Shown here: piece after piece, positions 54,754 through 63,921 of the stretch
How the letters are laid out: every line of letters starts with the position of its first letter
Position numbering within the stretch: position 1 is the stretch's first letter
From: Rhizobium sp. FKY42
Lineage (GTDB): Bacteria > Pseudomonadota > Alphaproteobacteria > Rhizobiales > Rhizobiaceae
Length of the DNA: 64,000 nucleotides
Direction of reading: 5' to 3'
NCBI RefSeq assembly: GCF_005222835.1
Contig: NZ_STGA01000044.1
Coordinates: 124,001-188,000, forward strand
The notes under the pieces: model-generated
Databases searched by the model: none
Seen by the model: the letters and a program-made list of their open reading frames with translations, nothing else
Told to the model about the DNA's origin: nothing
Made by a program: the position numbers and the translations under genes

Positions 54754-55461
54754 TCAGGCAATCCGCCGCGCAGAGACACTGCCCAGAGGATGGAGCGAGT
54801 GTACCAGAAACGGCGCACCCGGTTCTGTCTCGACAAACAGCGCAAGATTGAACAGAACCTGCGGGCGCTGGAGAATGGGCTCGAAATAGCGCTTCAGCAC
54901 CTGTTCGAAGACCGGCATTTCCGCAGCCCCCACGGGGCCGGTCAGCGTCATGTGAAAACGGAACTCGTCCATCACATGCGGATGGCCAAACCGGTGCAGG
55001 TTGGAAAACTGCGATGCCGACAGGCGCTCCGTATCGACCCGATCCAGTTCCGCTTCCGAAAGCGGAGCCCGGAAAGAATCGAAATGCATCACGACGCTCG
55101 ATGCCAGATGGTTGAGGTCCGGGCATGGGCGATCGGGCACAAGCGCGAAACGGTTTCCAAGCCGCACAACTTCGAGACGCGGCAAAGGCACCGGCTGATG
55201 CTGACCCGTGAAATGCAGTAGGTGCCTGAGTAGCATGGGTTCGGTCATGCCATCGGCCAGCCGGAAGGGCGGCTTCAGCGTCGCGTGAAAGCCATAGCGA
55301 CGCGGCACCGCTGTGTTGAAGGCAATCTCGTGCAGGCCGAGTTCCCGGATGAACGGCAACTCCATGGCCTCACCGGAAAATGCATTTCGCCCAAGCCATT
55401 GCGATGCGGCAATGGTCAATGGATCTGCCGCCGTCGGCGTGAAATTAATGGCATACCGCAT
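54754..55461 (-). CDS. DUF1045 family protein (2H phosphoesterase-like)
   Basis: The 235-residue protein is a DUF1045 member, often annotated 'phosphonate metabolism protein'. Two H-x-T motifs typical of 2H phosphoesterases are present: FHATLKPP near residue 58 and FHMTLTGPV near residue 170. DUF1045 genes are frequent in phn clusters, but no phosphonate genes are near here. It may act on a 2',3'-cyclic or phosphodiester substrate; unproven. ATG 55461 follows GGAGG. Confidence 0.8.
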   Translation of the reverse strand: MRYAINFTPTAADPLTIAASQWLGRNAFSGEAMELPFIRELGLHEIAFNTAVPRRYGFHATLKPPFRLADGMTEPMLLRHLLHFTGQHQPVPLPRLEVVRLGNRFALVPDRPCPDLNHLASSVVMHFDSFRAPLSEAELDRVDTERLSASQFSNLHRFGHPHVMDEFRFHMTLTGPVGAAEMPVFEQVLKRYFEPILQRPQVLFNLALFVETEPGAPFLVHSLHPLGSVSARRIA

Positions 55462-55545
55462 CTGCTAACCTCCAAGGTCCCCCGACCTCGCCGAGCAGCA
55501 GATAGGTGATTCAGATGACAGCGTGACGACACGGATATGTCGACA

Positions 55546-56748
55546 TCATTCTGTCGATGCAACTTTCAGATGATGCGCCAGCAGGTAACTACCCGGAACC
55601 ACCATTGGCTGTCCTGCCATCCCGCGCAGAACCATATCCGCCAGACGATGGGCAATACCGAAGGAGACCTTGAAACCACCCGTCAGTGCGAAAACATTGG
55701 GCGCATCGGGATGCGGGCCGATCATCGGATCGCGGTCCACCGCCCTTGGCCGCAAGCCGGCCCACCGCTCCACCACTGGCGCCTCGGCAATCGCCGGACA
55801 TAGAGCCCGCGCCTTTTCGACAAGCGCGTCCAGCCGATGATCCGTGTCGAACGGCGCATCGAACTCTTCCTCGCTCGTACTTCCGATTGCGACCCTGCCA
55901 TCCTCGTGCGGCACCACATAGACACCGTTGAGATAAATGATCGGAGCGTCTGCCGGAACATCAACCTGCACCAAGGCCGCCTGCCCTTTCACGCCACGCC
56001 CCAACGGTCTGGAAAGCACCGGCCCCAGCCCATCCAGCAGAGCAAATGAACCGACGCCTGCCGCAACCACAGCCTGACCGAACAGGATATCCTCGCCATT
56101 CGACAGGACAGCTCGATCGGCGAGAAGCTTAGGCACGGCCTCACCATCCAGCCTGCTTACGGTCGGCAACTGGTCGCAGGCAGCCACGAGCGCGACGATC
56201 AGACTGCGCGGCGACACACGTCCTGCCAGACCATCCTCGATCAAACCGGCTGCACACATGTCCGGAGAAAGCCAATCTGGATCTGCAGGTGCATCCAGCA
56301 CCCGCCAGTCGAAACGCCTCTCGCCGTTCTGCCATCGAAGAACTGCATCCTCGCCATTGCGTTCTGCAATTTCTCGCAGATGCGGCTTGGGCAGCGGGAT
56401 CAGCCGCCCGCACCGGCTATAACCGCAGGAAAGGCCTGTTTCAGCCTCCAGCCGCGCTATCTCCTCTTCGAGTTGCACGAGCGCATCGAACTGAAACTGC
56501 TTCTTCTCATTCCATCGGTCAGGTGTGTGCGCCATCAGGGCACCGAGCAGGCCACCGCTTGCACCCGAGGCGGGCGCCTTTGCATCGACAAGCAGGGTCT
56601 TCACTCCAGCGCGGCCAGCCTTCAGCGCAAGCCACAGCCCCATGACACCTGCACCGATGACGAGAAGATCGACAGTGCGCCTTGCCGATACGGATTGACC
56701 GCCGGAGGGCAGCACATTATCCGCATGGGTCAGAAAAGGATGAACCAT
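55546..56748 (-). CDS. FAD-dependent oxidoreductase, MnmC2-like (DAO family)
   Basis: The 400-residue protein has an FAD dinucleotide site (LVIGAGVMGLWLALKAG, quoted as GAGVMGLWLALK) and a C-terminal GGFKVSFGIAHRLADM, the DAO-family end. It lies head to head with mnmD; in E. coli the same two activities are fused in MnmC, which finishes mnm5s2U at tRNA position 34. So it may be the oxidase half that removes the carboxymethyl group. Amino-acid oxidases such as ThiO look alike, so the tRNA role is inferred from position. Its start codon shares bases with the mnmD start. Confidence 0.75.
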   Translation of the reverse strand: MVHPFLTHADNVLPSGGQSVSARRTVDLLVIGAGVMGLWLALKAGRAGVKTLLVDAKAPASGASGGLLGALMAHTPDRWNEKKQFQFDALVQLEEEIARLEAETGLSCGYSRCGRLIPLPKPHLREIAERNGEDAVLRWQNGERRFDWRVLDAPADPDWLSPDMCAAGLIEDGLAGRVSPRSLIVALVAACDQLPTVSRLDGEAVPKLLADRAVLSNGEDILFGQAVVAAGVGSFALLDGLGPVLSRPLGRGVKGQAALVQVDVPADAPIIYLNGVYVVPHEDGRVAIGSTSEEEFDAPFDTDHRLDALVEKARALCPAIAEAPVVERWAGLRPRAVDRDPMIGPHPDAPNVFALTGGFKVSFGIAHRLADMVLRGMAGQPMVVPGSYLLAHHLKVASTE

Positions 56749-57472
56749 GACGGCTCCCGGACAGACTGAAAACGAGGCGGCACCGCTGGAATGGCGCGAG
56801 GGCGATATGCCCTATTCCACCCAGTTTGGCGATCACTTTTATTGTCAGACCGATGGCAGGCTCGAATGCAGCCACGTGTTTCTGGCTGGAAACGGTCTGC
56901 CGCAGCGCTGGCAGAGACCGGGCGAATTCCGCATCGGCGAACTCGGCTTCGGAACGGGCCTGAACTTTTGCGAGACATGGCGCCAGTGGCAGCAGACGGC
57001 ACCTTCAGAGGCAAGCCTGCATTTCACCTCTTTCGAACTGCTGCCGATGGCCGCAAACGAAATAGACCGCGCGCTTGCCCATTGGCCGGAGGTGGATGCT
57101 GAGCGCAAGGCACTCACCGCCCTCTGGCCGGAACAGCCCGAAGGCATCATCTCGCTGCGCCTGAACGACCGGGTTCGCCTCACTGTAGTCTGCGGCGAAG
57201 CGGGTTCAAACGTTCCCCGTTGGGATGGCGCGTTCGATGCATGGTTTCTGGATGGGTTCGCACCGTCCCGCAATCCGGCCATGTGGTCGCTGGAGCTTAT
57301 GACGGCAGTCTGTGAGAAAGCCGCCATGGACGGTACATTTGCCACTTATGCAGCGGCAGGCTTCGTGCGGAGAAACCTGCAGGCGGCAGGCTTTGTCGTG
57401 GAACGACGACCGGGTTTTGCGGGCAAGCGAGAAATGTTGTGTGGTATCAGGCCTTCACCCGATCCAGCATGA
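56747..57472 (+). CDS. mnmD: tRNA (5-methylaminomethyl-2-thiouridylate) methyltransferase
   Basis: The 241-residue protein is the methyltransferase half of MnmC. LEWREGDMPYSTQFGDHFYC, then LPQRWQRPGEFRIGELGFGTG with the SAM site GFGTGLNF, and later WFLDGFAPSRNPAMWS fit MnmD closely. It methylates nm5U to mnm5U in the tRNA wobble position. ATG 56747 has a strong site (AAAGGA). The ATG shares the CATG with the divergent FAD gene. Its stop abuts the stop of the hybrid kinase gene. Confidence 0.9.
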   Translation: MTAPGQTENEAAPLEWREGDMPYSTQFGDHFYCQTDGRLECSHVFLAGNGLPQRWQRPGEFRIGELGFGTGLNFCETWRQWQQTAPSEASLHFTSFELLPMAANEIDRALAHWPEVDAERKALTALWPEQPEGIISLRLNDRVRLTVVCGEAGSNVPRWDGAFDAWFLDGFAPSRNPAMWSLELMTAVCEKAAMDGTFATYAAAGFVRRNLQAAGFVVERRPGFAGKREMLCGIRPSPDPA

Positions 57473-60400
57473 TCAAACCTGAAAGGCGCCGTCGGCTTCC
57501 GAGTCCGGTGAATACCACTCACTGATCTTGGCGATCAGGATTTCCGGACTGATCGGCTTGGAGAGGTAGTCATCCATTCCCGCTGCCAGACAGAGATCAC
57601 GGTCGCTTTCCAGCGCATGGGCCGTCACGCCGATAATGGGGGTATGGCCACCGTCCGACCGCTCGATTTCCCGGATGCGGCGGGTTGCCTGATGTCCGTT
57701 CATCAGCGGCATCGAGACATCCATCAGGATGAGGCGCGGTCTTTCCTGCGTCCAGGCGGCAACGGCCTGCTCTCCATTTTCCACCATGCGGAAGCGCACG
57801 CCCATGGATTGCAGGATCTGGGTGAAAACAATCTGGTTAACCTCATTGTCTTCGGCCACGAGAACTTCAAGCCCTCTGGACGACCTACGAGCACCGTTGC
57901 CCTTCAGGACCGAACCAAGCAGCGCAGCACTGGCAACAGGCTTGACGGGCCTAGATGAAACTTGCCTTGCAGCCGCCGAAGCGTCGCTGTCTCGCCTGCC
58001 ATTTCGCACCACATCGACGAGCGTGGAGTGCAGCAACTGCCCGCGCGCCGGCTTCATGAGATGCGCCTGAAGGTTGAGACCTTCGTTGCCCACCTCTGCA
58101 TGCGCCGTGTCCATGGATGTCAGGAAAATGATCGGCAGATCGGCCAGCCGGGCATCTTTGCGAATGGCTGCTGCGACCGCAAGCCCGTTCATTTCAGGCA
58201 TCTGGTAATCGAGGATGAGGGCATCGACCCGTACACCAAACTGGTCCGCCGCCTTGAGAACGGCAAGCCCCTCCTCACCGCTGGCGGCCGCAACGCCGTC
58301 GAAGCCCCAGGATGCAAGTTGTTCGGAGAGGATCTGCCGATTGATGGGATTGTCGTCGATCACGAGAATTTTTGCGTTCTGCACGCTGGCTGGCGTGGTG
58401 AGTACCACAGCGCTTCCCGGTGCCGCGTCAAAGGGTAGAACGGCCGAAAAGATGGACCCCTGCCCGATCTTGCTCTCAACCCGGATCGTACCGCCGAAGA
58501 TTTCAACCAGACCGGCCGTGATGGACAGTCCCAGACCGGTTCCCTCGTGCCGTCGCGTTGATGAGCCGTCAACCTGTGAGAACTTCTCGAAGATCCGGTC
58601 CAGTTCGTCATCCGGAATGCCGATACCAGTATCCTCGATACTCAAGTGAAGAGAAACGCGGTTGTCTTCGCTCCACTCCGCATGGACATCCACCAGCACA
58701 TGCCCCTGCTCCGTAAACTTGATTGCATTGCCCAGCAGATTGGTGACGATCTGCCGGAAGCGCCCGGCATCGCCAAGCACGCGAAGGCCCCCACCGCTTG
58801 CCTTGACGATGAGCTCGATATCCTTTTCCGCCGCAGAGGAGGACAGAAGCGTTGCGACATCCTCCACGGCGTCGATGACATCGAACGGCACCTTGCGCAG
58901 CGTCATCTGCCCTGCATCGATCTTCGAGAAATCCAGGATATCGTTGATGATCGTCATCAGCGTCTTGCCCGATTTCACGATGATCTCGGTAAACGTCTTC
59001 TGCTTGGTATCGAGATTGGATTTGGAAAGCAGCTCAGCCATGCCAAGGACGCCATTCATCGGCGTGCGGATCTCATGGCTCATATTGGCGAGGAATTCCG
59101 ATTTCGCCTTGTCGGCAGCTTCCGCCCGCGCCAGCAGACGCTGAAGCTCCCGCTCGCGGTGGCGAATCTCGGTGACATCGGTGTAGACGGCGAGATACTG
59201 CTTCTCTCCGCTCTTCTTCATTTCGAGGTCGATGAAACGATCGCCACCGATACACATGGAGACTTTCGCACTTGCCCCGCCGACAGGCCCCTGCGCCCAC
59301 TCCAGCAACTGAAGGACCACCTTGTCGGCGTCTGGAATATTGCCTCGCTCGATCAGTCGCTGGTAAAGCGGTCGCCATTGCTTACCCACCTGAAGATCGT
59401 CCTCGGGAAGATCCAGAAGGCGGTGGACCGCATCATTGCAGAATGCGATGTCCTCGCCATGCATGATGAGAATGCCCTGCGACATGGCGCCAGTGGCATC
59501 GCGCATCATGTCCGCGTGTTTGTCTAGCGCCTCTCTTGCCTCCAGGGCTTCCTGCTCCCGGCGGCGGATTGCGGTGATATCCACACAGGTGAACAGGATC
59601 TTGTCGCCGCTCACATGCATCCGGTCCACAAGAATTCGACGACCATTGGGATTGGACAGTTCGAATTGCGGAATGGGACCGGGATGGCGCAGCATCTCCT
59701 TTCGTTGACGGATCAATGTCTCAACATCAACATTTTCGTGATCGTACATTCCCCGCGCGAAATTGAACCGCAGGAAGTCCTCATAGTGTTCGCCGGTCCA
59801 GTTGCGGAACTCGTCGCCGTCTGCCCGCCAGAACTCGTTCAAAGCATTGTTCACATATTCAAGGCGAAGATCGCTATCGAGGATAGCAATACCAACGGGA
59901 AGCGCCTCAAGAATGGCCTTCAGCTGCTCATGCAAATATTCGGCGCGACGCTGGGCATCCCTCACAAGGCTGACATCGGTCACCGAGCCGACAATGTAGG
60001 TTTCTCCCGAAGGCGAGGAAATGCGACCAAGTCGGGTGATGGCCGCCATGACGCGTCCATCCTGGAAAATGACATCCTCGTCTTTTTCGATCCGGCCGCC
60101 CTGTTGCAGCAACCTCTCGTTTTCCTCGCGGTAGAGCTCTGCCGCCTCAGGGAACATCTCCTCCTCGGTCTTGCCGATGAATTTTTGCCGGTCGCCTCCC
60201 AGCATTTCCTCATAGATACGGTTGACGTAGACGATGCGGCGGCGGCTATCCCGCAGAAACACGGCGACCGGTAGATCTTCAAAGGCAGCGCGGTAGATCT
60301 GGCTTTCTTCCACCTCACGCGCCAGGCGCATTTCCTGCACCTTCTGGTCTGTCACATCCTGCCGCAGCATGATCATCCAGCGATTGTCCAGCCGCTTGTT

Positions 60401-61132
60401 CACGCTGCGCAGCCAGCGGCCATCCGGCATCGGCTCCACGGCATGCCATTCCGGCCTGCGCAGAAGCTCAAGACGAGCCTCGACAGCCTCGTCGCCCATC
60501 AAGCTGGCTTCTGTGCCATAGTCGTCTACCGCCTCACCGGCGCGGAACGCATCTGCAACAATGTCGCAAAGCCTGCGTCCAATGGACAAAGGCGTATTGA
60601 GCGCCTCAAAGTGCAGGCGTATGTGTTCATTGAAAAAGACCAGCGTCTCGTTCTGGTCGTAGATCGCAATTCCGGCGTTGAGAAGATCGAGAGACGGTCC
60701 GAGGACGGCCAGATCCGACAGATCGTCGGGCAGGGTACGGCCATCCGGGACGAGCGGCGCCTTTGACGCTGCATACGGCAGATAGAGAACAAAAAGAAAA
60801 GCGCTGTCGTCATGTGACAGGAAACGTTCGATCTGGATGTCATAGAGCGGACGGCCGGAATTTTCCCTTTCGGTCGCGACTTCTTCCGTCCCGAAGACAA
60901 GAGCCCGCCTCTGCTTGTCTTCAAGCTCTGAAGTCTCAGTCAATCCACGGATATCCTCGGCGCGACGGCCCTTGAACAGGTGAAGCGGAATGCCGCAGAA
61001 GCTTGCATAGGCGTCATTGACCGCCACATAGCGCAGGCTGCCATCCTTGATGAAGGCAGGCGTCGTCAGATCGCCGATCCGGCGGCAGGCCTTCTCCAGT
61101 AAAGCGCTGTCGTTCTCCAACTCATCCCCCAC
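57473..61132 (-). CDS. Cytoplasmic hybrid sensor histidine kinase (five PAS, two REC domains)
   Basis: The 1219-residue protein has no membrane helix. About five PAS domains (15-110, 140-265, 285-400, 405-520 and 540-655) are followed by HisKA (FLANMSHEIRTPMNG near 675), an ATPase (NLLGNAIKFTEQG, DTGIGIPDDELDRIFEKFSQ, GTGLGLSI), and two receiver domains with Asp motifs ILDYQMPEMNG (about 990) and LMDVSMPLMNGH (about 1150). It should phosphorylate an Hpt or response regulator from a cytosolic signal such as redox, light or a ligand. The PAS residues do not tell which. No partner regulator is adjacent. It starts at 61132 and its 5' region runs to 61290. Confidence 0.92.
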   Translation of the reverse strand: MGDELENDSALLEKACRRIGDLTTPAFIKDGSLRYVAVNDAYASFCGIPLHLFKGRRAEDIRGLTETSELEDKQRRALVFGTEEVATERENSGRPLYDIQIERFLSHDDSAFLFVLYLPYAASKAPLVPDGRTLPDDLSDLAVLGPSLDLLNAGIAIYDQNETLVFFNEHIRLHFEALNTPLSIGRRLCDIVADAFRAGEAVDDYGTEASLMGDEAVEARLELLRRPEWHAVEPMPDGRWLRSVNKRLDNRWMIMLRQDVTDQKVQEMRLAREVEESQIYRAAFEDLPVAVFLRDSRRRIVYVNRIYEEMLGGDRQKFIGKTEEEMFPEAAELYREENERLLQQGGRIEKDEDVIFQDGRVMAAITRLGRISSPSGETYIVGSVTDVSLVRDAQRRAEYLHEQLKAILEALPVGIAILDSDLRLEYVNNALNEFWRADGDEFRNWTGEHYEDFLRFNFARGMYDHENVDVETLIRQRKEMLRHPGPIPQFELSNPNGRRILVDRMHVSGDKILFTCVDITAIRRREQEALEAREALDKHADMMRDATGAMSQGILIMHGEDIAFCNDAVHRLLDLPEDDLQVGKQWRPLYQRLIERGNIPDADKVVLQLLEWAQGPVGGASAKVSMCIGGDRFIDLEMKKSGEKQYLAVYTDVTEIRHRERELQRLLARAEAADKAKSEFLANMSHEIRTPMNGVLGMAELLSKSNLDTKQKTFTEIIVKSGKTLMTIINDILDFSKIDAGQMTLRKVPFDVIDAVEDVATLLSSSAAEKDIELIVKASGGGLRVLGDAGRFRQIVTNLLGNAIKFTEQGHVLVDVHAEWSEDNRVSLHLSIEDTGIGIPDDELDRIFEKFSQVDGSSTRRHEGTGLGLSITAGLVEIFGGTIRVESKIGQGSIFSAVLPFDAAPGSAVVLTTPASVQNAKILVIDDNPINRQILSEQLASWGFDGVAAASGEEGLAVLKAADQFGVRVDALILDYQMPEMNGLAVAAAIRKDARLADLPIIFLTSMDTAHAEVGNEGLNLQAHLMKPARGQLLHSTLVDVVRNGRRDSDASAAARQVSSRPVKPVASAALLGSVLKGNGARRSSRGLEVLVAEDNEVNQIVFTQILQSMGVRFRMVENGEQAVAAWTQERPRLILMDVSMPLMNGHQATRRIREIERSDGGHTPIIGVTAHALESDRDLCLAAGMDDYLSKPISPEILIAKISEWYSPDSEADGAFQV

Positions 61133-61289
61133 GAACCACGCAGAAGTACGGATCGATGATTCGCATGTTGCGCGGTTTCTTATGAATTGACACGGGTATA
61201 GTTAATCAACGCTTGATAAACCGGGACATAAGCCACAGGAATTCTGCATTTGAACCGGTGAGCGGACCCGAGAAGTATCGAACCCATCT

Positions 61290-61430
61290 TTATTGGCATT
61301 CACAGATTTGCCGCGCATCTGCCAAAGTCAGGCCATATTGCCAGCACTGCGAGCAGATTTGATCCATCAGAACAATTTCACGTTTCGTCTGGCTGAACGC
61401 CTGTTCAGACTTCTCCTGAGCCTTTTCCAT
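61290..61430 (-). CDS. Small Cys-rich 46-residue ORF
   Basis: A 46-residue frame (MEKAQEKSEQAFSQTKREIV...) has four Cys in its second half (ICSQCWQYGLTL and ICECQ), which could bind a metal. A modest ribosome site (AAAGGCGG) precedes it. It lies between the hybrid kinase and the glycine-zipper gene, antisense to nothing. I do not recognise it; it may be spurious. Confidence 0.35.
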   Translation of the reverse strand: MEKAQEKSEQAFSQTKREIVLMDQICSQCWQYGLTLADARQICECQ

Positions 61431-61491
61431 CAAACTGCCGCCTTTATATTTCACTCTCGGAATGTGCCCAGATGGGTGAAAGGAAAGATCC

Positions 61492-61827
61492 ATGTTCGCA
61501 TTGAGCAAAGTCATAACGTCCGGTCTGGCGGTTGCAACAGTGACAAGCGCGCTGGCGGTCACGGCGCCTGCGGCGGAAGCCCGGGACGATTTCGCGGCTG
61601 GCCTTGCCGGTGGCCTCGTCGGCGGCCTGATTGGCGGCGCCATTGCCTCGCAGCCTCGCGGTCCGGTTTACGAAGGCCCAGTTTACATCGATCCGCCGTC
61701 GCCGCCGCCGCGCCGCGTTTACTACGAGCGCACATATTATCGCCCGGCGCCTGCACCACGCTGCCATTATGAATGGCGCGAGAATGATTGGGGCGAGGCA
61801 TTCCGGGTGCGGGTGTGCCCTTACTAA
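61492..61827 (+). CDS. Small secreted glycine-zipper protein
   Basis: The 111-residue protein has a signal peptide (about 1-31, ending AEA), then a Gly-rich segment of glycine-zipper type (FAAGLAGGLVGGLIGGAIAS), a Pro-rich middle and a Tyr-rich stretch with one Cys pair (RCHYEW and RVCPY). This fits the small rhizobial outer-surface proteins of unknown function with a transmembrane-like zipper. ATG 61492 has an adequate site (AAGGAAAG). Downstream lies a long untranslated stretch before the helicase. Confidence 0.7.
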   Translation: MFALSKVITSGLAVATVTSALAVTAPAAEARDDFAAGLAGGLVGGLIGGAIASQPRGPVYEGPVYIDPPSPPPRRVYYERTYYRPAPAPRCHYEWRENDWGEAFRVRVCPY

Positions 61828-62173
61828 TTCCAAGTACCAATCCTGAGCCTGCTGGCTGTGCCGCTTGGCCTTGGAACGGATGATAATTGCGTGAGCCCGT
61901 GCCAATATGGCCGCGGGCTCTTGACTTTTTGTGTGCAAAGCAGCACATGCAGCCCAGCTTTCACCTTCCGGCCGCCGCGTGAGCTGGCCCTGCGACGAAA
62001 ATGGCTCGCGAAGAAGGCAAGCGCCACGAGTATTGGCCTTATTTGGCCAGCGCTGGAAAGCAGTTTCCACACACAAGTTCCCAATTCACGCGGGGTTCTT
62101 GACGCCAGATGAAACCGGTTCGGCATGGTGCCTGACCGGGCATCCTCGTTTGGCGCCCCGAAAGGTATTCGAC
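61828..62173. other. Gap between the glycine-zipper gene and the helicase
   Basis: This 346-bp stretch has no convincing gene. The helicase frame is open through part of it (from 61931) but without family resemblance. A long leader of the helicase mRNA is a reasonable guess, since cold-induced DEAD-box genes often have one; nothing in the sequence proves it. Confidence 0.5.
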
Positions 62174-63859
62174 TTGACGAATTTCCATGAGCTTGGTCTT
62201 TCCAAGCAGATCGTAGCCACTCTCTCCCAGCTGGGCTACGAAACGGCGACCCCAATCCAGGAGCAGGCGATCCCGCTTCTTCTCCAGGGCCGCGACATGA
62301 TTGGCCTTGCCCAGACAGGCACAGGCAAGACGGCAGCATTTGGTCTGCCGCTCATCGAGATGCTTTTGAAGGACGCAAAGCGCCCCGACAACCGTACCAC
62401 CCGCACGCTCATCCTGGCCCCGACCCGCGAACTCGTGAACCAGATCGCTGCAAATCTCAAAGCCTATGTTCGCGGCACGCCGCTCAAGATCAACTCCGTC
62501 GTTGGCGGCGCTTCGATCAACAAGCAGCAGCAGATGCTGGAAAAGGGCACCGATATCCTGGTTGCCACGCCTGGCCGTCTGCTCGACCTCGTCAGCCGCC
62601 GAGCCATTGGTTTGACGACCGTGCGTTATCTCGTGCTTGACGAAGCGGACCAGATGCTGGACCTCGGCTTCATCCACGATCTGCGCAAGATTTCCAAGAT
62701 GGTGCCGAACAAGCGCCAGACGCTGCTGTTCTCGGCCACTATGCCGAAGGCGATTGCCGATCTGGCAGGTGACTACCTCAAGGATCCGGTCAAGGTCGAG
62801 GTTACCCCTCCGGGCAAGGCTGCCGACAAGGTCGAGCAGTATGTCCACTTCGTGGCCGGCAAGAACGACAAGACCGTGCTTCTGAAGAACGCCCTTCTGG
62901 CGAATCCGGATGGCCGTTCCATGGTGTTCCTGCGCACCAAGCATGGCGCAGAAAAGCTTTCCAAGCACCTCGCAGATCAACAGTTTGCCGTTGCCTCGAT
63001 CCATGGCAACAAGAGCCAGGGCCAGCGCGAACGGGCATTGAAGGCCTTCCGCGATGGTGAGATCAAGGTGCTCGTAGCGACCGACGTGGCAGCCCGCGGC
63101 ATCGACATTCCCGGCGTTACGCACGTCTTCAACTATGACCTGCCGGAAGTGCCGGATGCCTATGTTCACCGCATTGGCCGCACCGCTCGTGCAGGCCGCG
63201 ATGGCATCGCGATTGCGTTCTGCGCACCGGATGAAACGCGTCTGTTGCGCGATATCGAGCGACTGATGAACATCGAAATCACCGTCTCATCGGGCCAGCG
63301 TCCAGCTGAAATGCGCAGCCCCGCGCGCCCGAGCAAGGCTCGCAATGGTGGGGGTCGTGATGGTGGCAATCGCGAAGGTGGCAATCGTGAAGATGGCAAT
63401 CGTGAAGGTGGCCAGCGTTCTGCAAACCGCAACCGCGGCGAAGCTCGTCCGGCACGCCGGCCCATCTTCGCTGATGGTGAGGCAGCACTGGAGCGCGGCG
63501 AAGGCCGTGGAAACAGCCGCCCTGCCCGCCAGCGTAACGAAGACTTCCGCGGCCAGCGTCGTGGTGAAGAAGCGCCGCGTTTAGAAGCAGACAATGATCT
63601 GGCCGCCACGACGGACTTCGGACAGGGCCGCAAGAAGCAGTTCGGCGGTCCGCAGGGCGAAGGTCGGCCTCATCGCGCCGATGGCCGTCCGCAGGGCCAT
63701 GGCAAGCGTGACCACGCAAGCCACGGCGCACACGAGCCGGGTGCAAAGCGCCCGCATCGTGGTGGACAGGGACGCCCCGGCCAGGCCAAGACCGGCGGCA
63801 ACGGTGGTCCTGTCAAGTTTGGTGGCGAAGGGCAGCAAAAGCGCCGCGATCGCGCCTGA
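62174..63859 (+). CDS. DEAD-box ATP-dependent RNA helicase (RhlE-like)
   Basis: I choose a TTG at 62174 (AAGG 9 bp upstream), because the family N-terminus (TNFHELGLSKQIV) begins here; the frame's 81 upstream codons are unlike any helicase. This gives 561 residues. Motifs appear in order: Q motif TPIQEQAIP, I AQTGTGKT, Ia PTRELV, II DEAD, III SAT, V ATDVAARGIDIPG, VI HRIGRTARAG. The tail after about residue 380 is Gly/Arg/Asn-rich, with repeats of the type GGNREGGNRE, as in RNA-chaperone tails. It should act in RNA folding or ribosome assembly, often cold-induced. A strong terminator follows. Confidence 0.92.
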   Translation: MTNFHELGLSKQIVATLSQLGYETATPIQEQAIPLLLQGRDMIGLAQTGTGKTAAFGLPLIEMLLKDAKRPDNRTTRTLILAPTRELVNQIAANLKAYVRGTPLKINSVVGGASINKQQQMLEKGTDILVATPGRLLDLVSRRAIGLTTVRYLVLDEADQMLDLGFIHDLRKISKMVPNKRQTLLFSATMPKAIADLAGDYLKDPVKVEVTPPGKAADKVEQYVHFVAGKNDKTVLLKNALLANPDGRSMVFLRTKHGAEKLSKHLADQQFAVASIHGNKSQGQRERALKAFRDGEIKVLVATDVAARGIDIPGVTHVFNYDLPEVPDAYVHRIGRTARAGRDGIAIAFCAPDETRLLRDIERLMNIEITVSSGQRPAEMRSPARPSKARNGGGRDGGNREGGNREDGNREGGQRSANRNRGEARPARRPIFADGEAALERGEGRGNSRPARQRNEDFRGQRRGEEAPRLEADNDLAATTDFGQGRKKQFGGPQGEGRPHRADGRPQGHGKRDHASHGAHEPGAKRPHRGGQGRPGQAKTGGNGGPVKFGGEGQQKRRDRA

Positions 63860-63885
63860 TCGATCACACATATCCTGATTTGAGG

Positions 63886-63914
63886 AACCCGCTCTCGGCA
63901 ACGAGGGCGGGTTT
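63886..63914 (+). terminator. Intrinsic terminator of the helicase gene
   Basis: AACCCGC and GCGGGTT form the outer stem, CTCG and CGAG the inner one, around a GCAA tetraloop; TTTT overlaps the end. It starts 27 bp after the helicase stop and could also serve the opposite-strand gene at 63922. Confidence 0.8.
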
Positions 63915-63921
63915 TGCCGTC

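Noticed and set aside
61931-62173. An 81-codon N-terminal extension of the RNA helicase
   Set aside because: The helicase fold begins at the TTG at 62174, which has a ribosome site; the extension has no family likeness.
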